DNA from: Thioalkalivibrio sp.
Lineage (GTDB): Bacteria > Pseudomonadota > Gammaproteobacteria > Ectothiorhodospirales > Ectothiorhodospiraceae
Assembly (NCBI GenBank): GCA_007120575.1
Contig: SKNJ01000222.1
Span: 1-6,132, forward strand
Direction of reading: 5' to 3'
Length of the DNA: 6,132 nucleotides
In this document: piece after piece, positions 1-5,721 of the stretch
Layout: each line of letters starts with the position of its first letter
How positions within the stretch are numbered: position 1 is the stretch's first letter
Position numbers and translations under genes: made by a program
Notes under the pieces: generated by a model
Database searches by the model: none
Told to the model about the DNA's origin: nothing
Seen by the model: the letters and a program-made list of their open reading frames with translations, nothing else

Positions 1-360
1 ATCCTGCGCCTCGCCCTGGGCATCATGATTCTGATGCACGGGATCGCGAAGCTCTCCGGCGACCTGAGCGGGATCGAGGGCATGCTGACCGGGGCCGGTT
101 TGCCCGCGATCCTTGCCTGGGGCGTATACATCGGCGAAATCCTGGCCCCCGTCCTGCTGATCCTGGGGCTCTATGCCCGCGTCGGTGCCGTGTTGATCGC
201 AATCAACATGCTGGTCGCCATCGGGCTGGCCCACACCCACGAGCTCTTCGAACTAACCGCACAAGGCGGCTGGGCACTGGAACTGCAGGGAATGTTCCTG
301 TTCGCGGCCGTGGCGCTTGCGCTGACCGGCCCGGGACGTCTGTCGATCAAAGGCAACTGA
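1..360 (+). CDS. DoxX family integral membrane protein (5'-truncated)
   Basis: This is the C-terminal 119 residues of a small polytopic inner-membrane protein; the true start lies left of the window, because the frame is open from base 1 and the family's N-terminal signature is already under way. Visible family features are an RLALG segment followed by HGIAK in the first helix, a GE-containing second helix (YIGEILAPVLLILG), an adjacent third helix rich in Ala, Ile and Val, and a last helix ending in LTGPGRLSI, which matches the usual DoxX C-terminus (GPGRLSLD-like). Four membrane segments are expected, and the first is only partly present. DoxX proteins are a broad family; some are linked to thiosulfate:quinone oxidoreductase or to redox and stress functions, but the sequence alone gives no substrate. 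The ATG at 25 is an internal Met, not the preferred start. It is the only gene upstream of the c-di-GMP gene and is separated from it by 193 bp with its own promoter-like signal. The family call is firm and the function is unknown. Confidence 0.85.
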   Translation: MLRLALGIMILMHGIAKLSGDLSGIEGMLTGAGLPAILAWGVYIGEILAPVLLILGLYARVGAVLIAINMLVAIGLAHTHELFELTAQGGWALELQGMFLFAAVALALTGPGRLSIKGN

Positions 361-405
361 GGCACGCGATTCCGACAGGTGCGACTGTGCCAACAACGGG
401 GCCTT

Positions 406-435
406 TTCGGCTCCGGGGCCACCCCGGGTTATAAT
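406..435 (+). promoter_or_regulatory. Probable sigma70-type promoter for the GGDEF-EAL gene
   Basis: A perfect TATAAT hexamer at 430-435 stands out in this GC-rich window. It lies 118 bp upstream of the ATG at 554 and 70 bp after the DoxX stop. The candidate -35 at 17 to 18 bp spacing (around 406-412, TTCGGC or TCGGCT) is poor, and there is no TG dinucleotide in the extended -10 position, so recognition may need an activator. The predicted transcript would start near 442 and carry a leader of about 110 nt. No known riboswitch pattern was recognised in the leader. Confidence 0.5.
413..427. repeat. GC-rich interrupted palindrome abutting a -10 hexamer
   Basis: The arms CCGGGG (413-418) and CCCCGG (422-427) are exact reverse complements around a CCA centre and end 2 bp before the TATAAT hexamer. 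The 3' half of a CGGGGCC direct repeat (397-403 and 414-420, 17 bp start to start) overlaps it. As RNA it would be a short 6-bp hairpin after the DoxX gene, without a clear U-tract. As DNA its position inside the -35/-10 spacer would suit an operator. Either role is inference. Confidence 0.4.
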
Positions 436-525
436 TCTGGCTTTCAAAGGGTTTTTCTCTCCCCGATGTCATGGGCCTGACTGCCGGAATCCATCGCATG
501 CCTCTGTTTCCTCCCCCCTTCGATC

Positions 526-544
526 GCGGGCCCGCCTTGCGGGC
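526..544 (+). promoter_or_regulatory. Competing hairpins at the ribosome binding region of the GGDEF-EAL gene
   Basis: GCCCGC (530-535) can pair either with GCGGGC at 539-544 across a CTT loop, or with the overlapping upstream GCGGGC (526-531), since 526-535 is an exact 10-bp palindrome. The 539-544 arm ends 9 nt before the ATG at 554. The only Shine-Dalgarno-like bases are GGCGGCAGGG at 542-551, a weak match, and the AGGG part sits only 2 nt from the start codon. The hairpin therefore overlaps the ribosome landing site and could limit translation. This is a structural prediction by eye; chance GC pairing is possible. Confidence 0.35.
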
Positions 545-553
545 GGCAGGGTC

Positions 554-3340
554 ATGCGCCTGACCTTCGCCTGGCAGATCGTGATTGGTACCGTGGCGAT
601 CCAGGTCGTTATGGTGGCCGTGTTGCTGTTCAGCGGCCTGGGCCAGATTCAACAGAACCAGGCGGAGGTGATGAAGCGCTTCGCCGTGCAGCAAAGCCAC
701 TTGCTGGGCAGTGCCCTGACCCCCGGTCTGGCCTATGCCGACCCGGGCATGCTGCAGGATCTGCTGGTACGTCTGGCAGAGGATGCAAGCCTGCAATACG
801 CGATCGTACTGGACGCGAACGACCGGCCACTCGCCTCGGTCGGCCTGCTCCCGGACCCACTGCCCGTGCTGGGCACCGATCTGCGCAGCCAACCCGGCCA
901 GGTGGAGCTCCACCACCCCATTGAACTGGCCGATCAGCGCCTGGGCTCGCTGGCCGTGGGTTATTCCACCGAGGCACTGGACCAGATCTCCACCAGCCTG
1001 CTGCAACGCAACATTCTTCTGGCCCTGTTGGTGCTGGCACTCTCGACCCTCGCCGCGGTCGCCTTCAGTCTGATCGTGACCCGCCGGTTGCGCCTGCTGA
1101 ACCTCGGAGGCAAGGCCTTGCAACAAGGCCATCTCGAGCACCGCATCAGCGTACGTTCCAACGACGAGTTCGGGGACCTGGCCACGACCTTCAACGAGGT
1201 CGCCGCCCACCTCGAGACCACCCAGTCCGCAATCCAGCAACAGAATGCCAAGCTCAACCGCTCGGTCGCGCGCCTGGAGTCCATGCTTGGCGGGGCCAAT
1301 GCGATCCTCTGGGAGGCGGACCCGAACACGCACGAATGGGAGTTCGTCGCCGGCGACACCCGTTCGCTTCTGGGCTTTCCCGCGCACACTCTCGGGCGTG
1401 GCGAATTGCGCGCGCGTCATGTGCACCCCGAGGACCTGCCGCAGCTGCGCGAGGTCTCGCGCGACCGCCGCCCGGGACCGCGCATCGTCGACTACCGCTT
1501 TGCCCATCGCGACGGTCACTGGATCTGGTTGCGGGATATCCTTTCCTGGGCCCGCGACCCCGAGGACCGCGCCAGCCTGCGCGGCCTGACACTCGACATC
1601 ACCGCGCACCGTCAGGCCACCGCGGCACTGGAAGAAAGCGAGGACCGCTACCGCGACGTGGTCAATCACATCTCCGAGGTGATTTTCCGTACCGACGCCG
1701 AGGGCCGCTGGACCCTGCTGAACCCGGCCTGGGAAGGCCTGACCGGCTACCGTGTCGAGGAAACCCTGGGTCAGGCGATGTGCGAATTCGTGGATCCCGG
1801 CGACCGCACCGAGGCAGAGGCCTTCTGCGCGGCCCTGCTGGAGGGCGGTTCGCACGCCCAGTCCGAGGAGATCCGGCTGCATACCCGTGCGGGCGAGTTG
1901 CGCTGGGTCAGCGTCTACGCCAGCGCCCAGTGTGATGCCGAGGGCAAGGTCACGGCCATCTTCGGGACCATGACGGACATCTCCGATCGCAAGCGCGCCG
2001 AGGACGAGATCCGGCGCCTCGCCTTCTTCGACAGTCTGACCGGCCTGCCCAACCGCACCCTGCTGCACGACCGTCTCGGCCAGACGCTGGCCAATACCGG
2101 CCGCACCGGGATGCACGGCGCGGTGCTGTTCATCGACCTCGACAACTTCAAGGATATCAACGACACCCTGGGCCACGCAGTGGGTGACAACCTCCTGCAT
2201 CAGGTCGCGGAACGCATGCTCGCCTCGATGCGCGAGGCCGATACCCTGGCACGCCTGGGTGGCGACGAGTTCGTGGTCATCCTGAACGACCTCCATCCGG
2301 ACTCGGCCGAAGCGGCCACCCAGGCCGAGGCGGTCGGGCGCAAGCTGATCGACCTGTTCCGCCCGCCGTTCCTCCTGGCCGGCCAGGACCGCCATGTGAC
2401 CCCCAGTATCGGCGCGACGCTGTTCAGCGGACACCGCCTCGAGGTCGAGGACGTGCTGAAACAGGCGGACCTCGCGATGTACCGCGCCAAGAACGCCGGC
2501 CGCAATACCGTACGCTTCTACGACCCGGCGCTGCACCGGGCCGTGGAGGCCCGCTTCGAACTGGAATCGGATCTACGGCATGCCCTGGAGCGTGACGAAT
2601 TCGTGATCCGTTATCAGCCCCAGATTGACCAGGACGAGCGGGTCCTGGGCGCCGAGCTGTTGCTGCGCTGGCCGCATCGCGACCGCGGCGAGATCTCGCC
2701 CGGCACGTTCATCCCGATCGCCGAACAGACCGGACTGATCATCGAGATCGGCCACCGGGTACTCGAGACCGCCTGCCGCCAGCTCGCGGCCTGGCGCGAG
2801 GTCCCGGAGCTGCGCGATCTCACCCTGTCGGTCAATGTCAGTGCGCGCCAGTTCCGGCATGGCCAATTCGTGGCCAGTCTGGCCAGCCTCCTGGAGGACA
2901 CTGGCGCACCCGGCGATCGGCTCAAACTGGAGCTCACCGAGAGCATGTTGCTGGACGACGTCGAGACCGTGGTCGCGCATATCGAGGAGCTGCGCGCCCA
3001 CGGAGTGGCCTTCTCGCTGGACGACTTCGGCACCGGATACTCGTCCCTGTCCTATCTCAAGCAACTGCCGCTGTCGCAGCTGAAGATCGATCAGTCCTTC
3101 GTGCGCGACGTACTGGACGACCCCAACGATGCCGCGATTGCCGAAATGGTGGTGAACCTCGCCCGCACACTGGATCTCGACGTGATTGCCGAAGGGGTCG
3201 AGACCCTGGAACAGCGCAGATTCCTTGCTGCTCTCGGCTGCCGCCATTTCCAGGGCTATCTGTTCGGCTATCCCGACACCCGGGAGGCCCTGGAGGCGCT
3301 AGTGCTGGGGCCTGCCCGCAACGCATCCGGCGGAGCCTGA
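554..3340 (+). CDS. Membrane sensor HAMP-PAS-PAS-GGDEF-EAL protein (c-di-GMP cyclase/phosphodiesterase)
   Basis: A 928-residue inner-membrane signalling protein that makes and/or degrades cyclic di-GMP. Domain order: TM1 about 7-27; an extracytoplasmic sensor region of about 125 residues, Cache-like by position and style; TM2 154-175; HAMP about 176-225 with a DEFGDLATTFN segment at 204-214; a short helical linker; PAS 1 about 245-352 (PAS_3 style, with HPEDL and a DGHWIWLRD segment); PAS 2 about 360-480; GGDEF about 485-655; EAL about 665-920. The GGDEF domain has the metal-site Asp528 in FIDLDNFK, intact GGDEF at 569-573, and an RxxD I-site (560-563) exactly five residues upstream. The EAL motif reads ELL (701-703), but Glu701, Asn761, Glu793, Asp823-Asp824, Lys844, Glu880 and Gln900 are all present, so phosphodiesterase activity is plausible. 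ATG 554 is the first in-frame ATG; the frame upstream to at least 470 has no start. The next Met (residue 20) would cut TM1. No heme or flavin ligand could be assigned in the PAS domains. Confidence 0.95.
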   Translation: MRLTFAWQIVIGTVAIQVVMVAVLLFSGLGQIQQNQAEVMKRFAVQQSHLLGSALTPGLAYADPGMLQDLLVRLAEDASLQYAIVLDANDRPLASVGLLPDPLPVLGTDLRSQPGQVELHHPIELADQRLGSLAVGYSTEALDQISTSLLQRNILLALLVLALSTLAAVAFSLIVTRRLRLLNLGGKALQQGHLEHRISVRSNDEFGDLATTFNEVAAHLETTQSAIQQQNAKLNRSVARLESMLGGANAILWEADPNTHEWEFVAGDTRSLLGFPAHTLGRGELRARHVHPEDLPQLREVSRDRRPGPRIVDYRFAHRDGHWIWLRDILSWARDPEDRASLRGLTLDITAHRQATAALEESEDRYRDVVNHISEVIFRTDAEGRWTLLNPAWEGLTGYRVEETLGQAMCEFVDPGDRTEAEAFCAALLEGGSHAQSEEIRLHTRAGELRWVSVYASAQCDAEGKVTAIFGTMTDISDRKRAEDEIRRLAFFDSLTGLPNRTLLHDRLGQTLANTGRTGMHGAVLFIDLDNFKDINDTLGHAVGDNLLHQVAERMLASMREADTLARLGGDEFVVILNDLHPDSAEAATQAEAVGRKLIDLFRPPFLLAGQDRHVTPSIGATLFSGHRLEVEDVLKQADLAMYRAKNAGRNTVRFYDPALHRAVEARFELESDLRHALERDEFVIRYQPQIDQDERVLGAELLLRWPHRDRGEISPGTFIPIAEQTGLIIEIGHRVLETACRQLAAWREVPELRDLTLSVNVSARQFRHGQFVASLASLLEDTGAPGDRLKLELTESMLLDDVETVVAHIEELRAHGVAFSLDDFGTGYSSLSYLKQLPLSQLKIDQSFVRDVLDDPNDAAIAEMVVNLARTLDLDVIAEGVETLEQRRFLAALGCRHFQGYLFGYPDTREALEALVLGPARNASGGA

Positions 3341-3351
3341 CCGCGTCCCCG

Positions 3352-3365
3352 CCGGGCAGGCCCGG
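3352..3365 (+). terminator. Weak hairpin after the GGDEF-EAL gene
   Basis: CCGGG (3352-3356) and CCCGG (3361-3365) pair across a CAGG loop, starting 11 bp after the stop codon. Only a scattered T-rich stretch (ATTTGCTT) follows, so this is a marginal intrinsic terminator at best and may be GC background. Confidence 0.25.
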
Positions 3366-3392
3366 GGCCATTTGCTTACACTGACACCTGCA

Positions 3393-3409
3393 CCGCGAGC
3401 AGCTCGCGG
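3393..3409. repeat. 17-bp interrupted palindrome upstream of the unknown gene
   Basis: CCGCGAGC (3393-3400) and GCTCGCGG (3402-3409) are exact reverse complements around a single A at 3401. It lies 28 bp before the ATG at 3438 and just after a weak TACACT -10-like hexamer (3377-3382). A dimeric regulator could bind it as DNA; as RNA it would form a stem of up to seven pairs with a CAG loop, some 16 nt upstream of the Shine-Dalgarno. The function is not known. Confidence 0.45.
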
Positions 3410-3437
3410 GATCATTCAATGCGTCAGGATCGTCGAC

Positions 3438-4199
3438 ATGCTCCGATTGCTAGCTCCCTTCTTCCGGCCCGCGCCGGTCCTCGACGATGACAGCCGGCGA
3501 TGGATCCAGGCGGTGTTCGCCTGGGCCTCGCGCCAGGAGGTCCTGCGCCCGAGGATTGCGGGCGCCGGTCTGGTACTGCCGACCCCGGCCCATTTCCCAG
3601 GCCAGGCCAGCAGCCGGCACGGCATGGCGGAACTGGTCTTCGGCAATGTGTGCCGGCACGCCGGCCTGGAGGGGGCTCCGTTCCGCCTCGCCAACCCCGA
3701 TGACCTGCTCGACTCCCCGGTACCATATGCGGGTGCGGGCGTCCCGCCGGAGTCGGTGCCGATCCCCTACGACCCGCGCCTGGTGACCGAATCCGAGGCC
3801 CTGATTGCGCACTTCGCGCGCGAGCTCGCCCTGCGCGTGGGCGCGACCGCGGCCGAGGCCGCACCGGCCCACGAGGGCAACATCGCACATGTGGCCGAGC
3901 TAATCGCGGTGATGCTGGGTTTCGGGGTAATGCTCGCGAACACCGCCTTTCATGTCCGTGTCAACCAGTGCGGCGCCTGTCGCGGCCCGGCCGCGGAACG
4001 TGACGCCGCGCTGTCCCGCGACGACCTGGTCTATGCCCTGGCCCTGTTCTGCCGGCTCAAGGGCATTCCACCCGCCGACGCACGCCGCCACCTGCAGTCG
4101 CCCTTGCGCCCGGTGTTCCGGCGCGCCCTGCGGGAACTCGACCACGCCCCGGACGACTGGGCCCATATCCGGCCACAGTCCACCGGCGCCACCGCCTAG
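3438..4199 (+). CDS. Conserved-looking protein of unknown function with CxxC pair
   Basis: A 253-residue, apparently cytoplasmic protein that I cannot assign to a named domain. The start is ATG 3438, preceded by CAGGAT (3425-3430) at 7-nt spacing; the frame is open further upstream to a TTG at 3372, but that has no better ribosome site. There is no signal peptide. Segments that look constrained are LVLPTPAHFPG (45-55), HGMAELVFGNVCRHAG (61-76), a Pro-rich stretch with IPYDP (109-113), EALIAHFARELA (120-131), ELIAVMLGFGVMLANTAF (154-171), QCGACRG with Cys178 and Cys181, and LVYALALFCRLKGIP (197-211). The style resembles an uncharacterised proteobacterial family I recall only vaguely. The hydrophobic stretch at 154-171 contains Glu and Asn and reads more like a buried helix than a membrane anchor. 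The CxxC could be a redox pair or half a metal site, but two ligands alone do not establish this. It is followed 58 bp later by glutamate dehydrogenase on the same strand, so co-transcription is possible. Coding is supported by a clean Shine-Dalgarno and consistent GC-rich codon use. Confidence 0.85.
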   Translation: MLRLLAPFFRPAPVLDDDSRRWIQAVFAWASRQEVLRPRIAGAGLVLPTPAHFPGQASSRHGMAELVFGNVCRHAGLEGAPFRLANPDDLLDSPVPYAGAGVPPESVPIPYDPRLVTESEALIAHFARELALRVGATAAEAAPAHEGNIAHVAELIAVMLGFGVMLANTAFHVRVNQCGACRGPAAERDAALSRDDLVYALALFCRLKGIPPADARRHLQSPLRPVFRRALRELDHAPDDWAHIRPQSTGATA

Positions 4200-4246
4200 G
4201 AACCTCCGACACGACATCCGAACGCCACCCATTCAAGGACCCAATC

Positions 4247-4251
4247 AAGGA
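4247..4251 (+). promoter_or_regulatory. Shine-Dalgarno fixing the glutamate dehydrogenase start
   Basis: AAGGA lies 6 nt before ATG 4258. The reading frame stays open upstream to 3952, inside the preceding gene, so this site and the family's usual N-terminus decide the start. No convincing separate promoter was seen in the 58-bp gap (4200-4257). Confidence 0.75.
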
Positions 4252-4257
4252 ACCTGC

Positions 4258-5685
4258 ATGTCCGAAGAAGCCCTGCCGGAAACCTTTCTCTCGAGCGTCT
4301 CGCACATGGTCGATCGGGCGATGCGCTACCTGGAACTCCCGGATGGCGCACGCCACGCACTGAAGGCCTGCGACTCGGTCATTCAGGTCAGCTTTCCCAT
4401 CAGCTTTCGCGATCGCGTGGAGGTGTTCACCGGCTGGCGCGCGGTCCATTCCGCCCACCGCCTGCCGGTAAAGGGCGGGCTGCGTTACGCCCCGACCATG
4501 GACCAGGAGCACGCCGAGGCCCTGGCCGCCCTGATGACCTTCAAGTGCGCACTGGTCGACATCCCGTTCGGCGGCTCCAAGGGCGGTCTGCGTATCGACC
4601 CGCGCCAGTACAACCCCTGGGAGATGGAACGCATCACCCGCCGGTTTGCGCGCGAACTGATCCAGCGCGGCTACATCAGTCCGGCCCAGAATGTCCCGGC
4701 CCCCGACGTCGGCACGTCCCAGCGCGAGATGGCCTGGATCATGGAAACCTATCGCGATCACCACCCCGAGGACGTCAACCACATCGCCGCCACGACCGGC
4801 AAGCCGGTGGAGATGGGCGGCATGCGTGGCCGCCTGGAAGCCACCGGGCGCGGTGTGCAGTACGCCCTGCAGGCGTTCTTCCGCGAGACGCAGGCCGCCC
4901 GGGAAGCCGGGCTCCAGGGCAACCTGGGGGACCAGCGCATCATCATCCAGGGGTTCGGCAACGTCGGCTCGCATGCCGCGCGCTTCCTGCACGAAGACGA
5001 CCACGCGAAGATCGTCGGCATCATCAATGTCGATGGCGGAATCTACGATCCGAATGGCCTCGATGTCCACGCGGTCGAAGAATACCTGCGCCGCAGCGGG
5101 AGCCTGGAGGGCTACCCCGGGGTACGCTTCGAACGCCACGGCAACGTGCTGCTGGAAGAGGAATGCGACATCCTGATCCCGGCCGCGCTGGAAGGCGCCA
5201 TCCACCGCGAGAATGCCCCGAACATCCAGGCCAGACTGGTGGTCGAAGCCGCCAACGGGCCGTGTACCTTCGAGGCCGACCGCATCCTGCAGGATCGTGG
5301 CATCACCATCCTGCCGGACGTCTATGTCAATGCCGGCGGGGTCGTCGTGTCGTATTTCGAGTGGGTGCGGAACCTGTCGCACATGCGCTTTGGCCGCATG
5401 GAGCGCCGTTACGATCAGAGCCAGGGCCAGCACATCGTCACCGCGATCGAGATGATGACCAACCAGAGCGCGCCGGAGTGGCTGCGCGAGTCCATTGTGC
5501 GCGGCGCCGAGGAGATCGACCTGGTGCGTTCGGGGCTCGACGACACCATGCGCGAGGCCTTCCGCGAGATGCACGAGGTCCGCGAGGTCGAGAGCAACGG
5601 CCACGTCCTCGACTACCGTACCGCCGCCTATCTGATCGCGCTGCGCAAGATCGTGCGTGCCCGTTCCGATCTCAAACTGATCTGA
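4258..5685 (+). CDS. gdhA: Glutamate dehydrogenase (Glu/Leu/Phe/Val dehydrogenase family), probably NAD-linked
   Basis: A 475-residue cytoplasmic enzyme interconverting L-glutamate and 2-oxoglutarate plus ammonia with a nicotinamide cofactor, linking nitrogen assimilation to the TCA cycle. Active-site residues are in order: Lys72 in PVKGGLRY, Lys96 in LMTFKCA, catalytic Lys108 in PFGGSKGG, and Asp150 in APDVGTSQ. The dinucleotide fold carries GFGNVG (232-237), and NAGGVVVSYFEW contains Ser365. Lys72 and Ser365 match the pair that binds the substrate gamma-carboxylate in glutamate dehydrogenases; in leucine, valine and phenylalanine dehydrogenases these are hydrophobic, so glutamate is the likely substrate. 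In the cofactor domain the segment after the second strand reads NVDGGIYD (257-264): Asn257 replaces the common Asp, while Asp259 aligns with the Asp of the clostridial NAD enzyme. This favours NAD, by inference only. Length is slightly above the usual 410-450, with an added RFGRMERRYDQ segment near 377-387 and a His-to-Leu-rich C-terminal extension. The symbol follows family convention. A perfect palindrome begins 2 bp after the stop. Confidence 0.93.
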   Translation: MSEEALPETFLSSVSHMVDRAMRYLELPDGARHALKACDSVIQVSFPISFRDRVEVFTGWRAVHSAHRLPVKGGLRYAPTMDQEHAEALAALMTFKCALVDIPFGGSKGGLRIDPRQYNPWEMERITRRFARELIQRGYISPAQNVPAPDVGTSQREMAWIMETYRDHHPEDVNHIAATTGKPVEMGGMRGRLEATGRGVQYALQAFFRETQAAREAGLQGNLGDQRIIIQGFGNVGSHAARFLHEDDHAKIVGIINVDGGIYDPNGLDVHAVEEYLRRSGSLEGYPGVRFERHGNVLLEEECDILIPAALEGAIHRENAPNIQARLVVEAANGPCTFEADRILQDRGITILPDVYVNAGGVVVSYFEWVRNLSHMRFGRMERRYDQSQGQHIVTAIEMMTNQSAPEWLRESIVRGAEEIDLVRSGLDDTMREAFREMHEVREVESNGHVLDYRTAAYLIALRKIVRARSDLKLI

Positions 5686-5687
5686 AC

Positions 5688-5713
5688 CCGCGTGCCGCCC
5701 GGGCGGCACGCGG
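5688..5713. terminator. Perfect 26-bp palindrome between convergent genes, probable shared terminator hairpin
   Basis: Arms 5688-5700 and 5701-5713 are exact reverse complements of 13 bases each; with a 4-nt loop the RNA would have an 11-bp, almost all-GC stem. It starts 2 bp after the glutamate dehydrogenase stop and ends 8 bp before the stop of the convergent aminopeptidase gene, so it would fold equally in both transcripts. There is no T-tract on either side, so it is not a canonical intrinsic terminator; blocking of read-through or protection of 3' ends is inferred. Confidence 0.6.
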
Positions 5714-5721
5714 CAGCAGCG

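Noticed and set aside
361..391. Possible c-di-GMP riboswitch upstream of the c-di-GMP gene (GGCAC and GTGCC can pair)
   Set aside because: The pairing is only 5 bp over a large loop, conserved GEMM elements are not recognisable, and the region lies upstream of the predicted transcription start.
441..458. CTTT-C-AAAG followed by TTTTT as a terminator
   Set aside because: The arms are only 4 bp and AT-rich with a single-base centre, too weak for an intrinsic terminator.
347..2536. Very long open frame (729 codons) on the minus strand, opposite the GGDEF-EAL gene
   Set aside because: It mirrors a gene with clear domains. Long antisense frames are common in GC-rich coding DNA, and its translation is a low-complexity mix of Gln, Gly, Val and Ala with no recognisable motif.
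3372..3437. Upstream TTG start extending the unknown protein by 22 residues
   Set aside because: The extension has no better ribosome site, runs through the 17-bp palindrome, and ATG 3438 has a good CAGGAT at 7-nt spacing.
3952..4257. N-terminal extension of glutamate dehydrogenase into the preceding gene
   Set aside because: Its Ser/Pro/Arg/Cys-rich translation is an out-of-frame reading of the upstream gene. AAGGA before ATG 4258 and family length support the shorter form.
4057..5709. 550-codon minus-strand frame opposite glutamate dehydrogenase
   Set aside because: It is a shadow of a well-supported gene, biased in composition and without motifs. It also runs through the intergenic palindrome.
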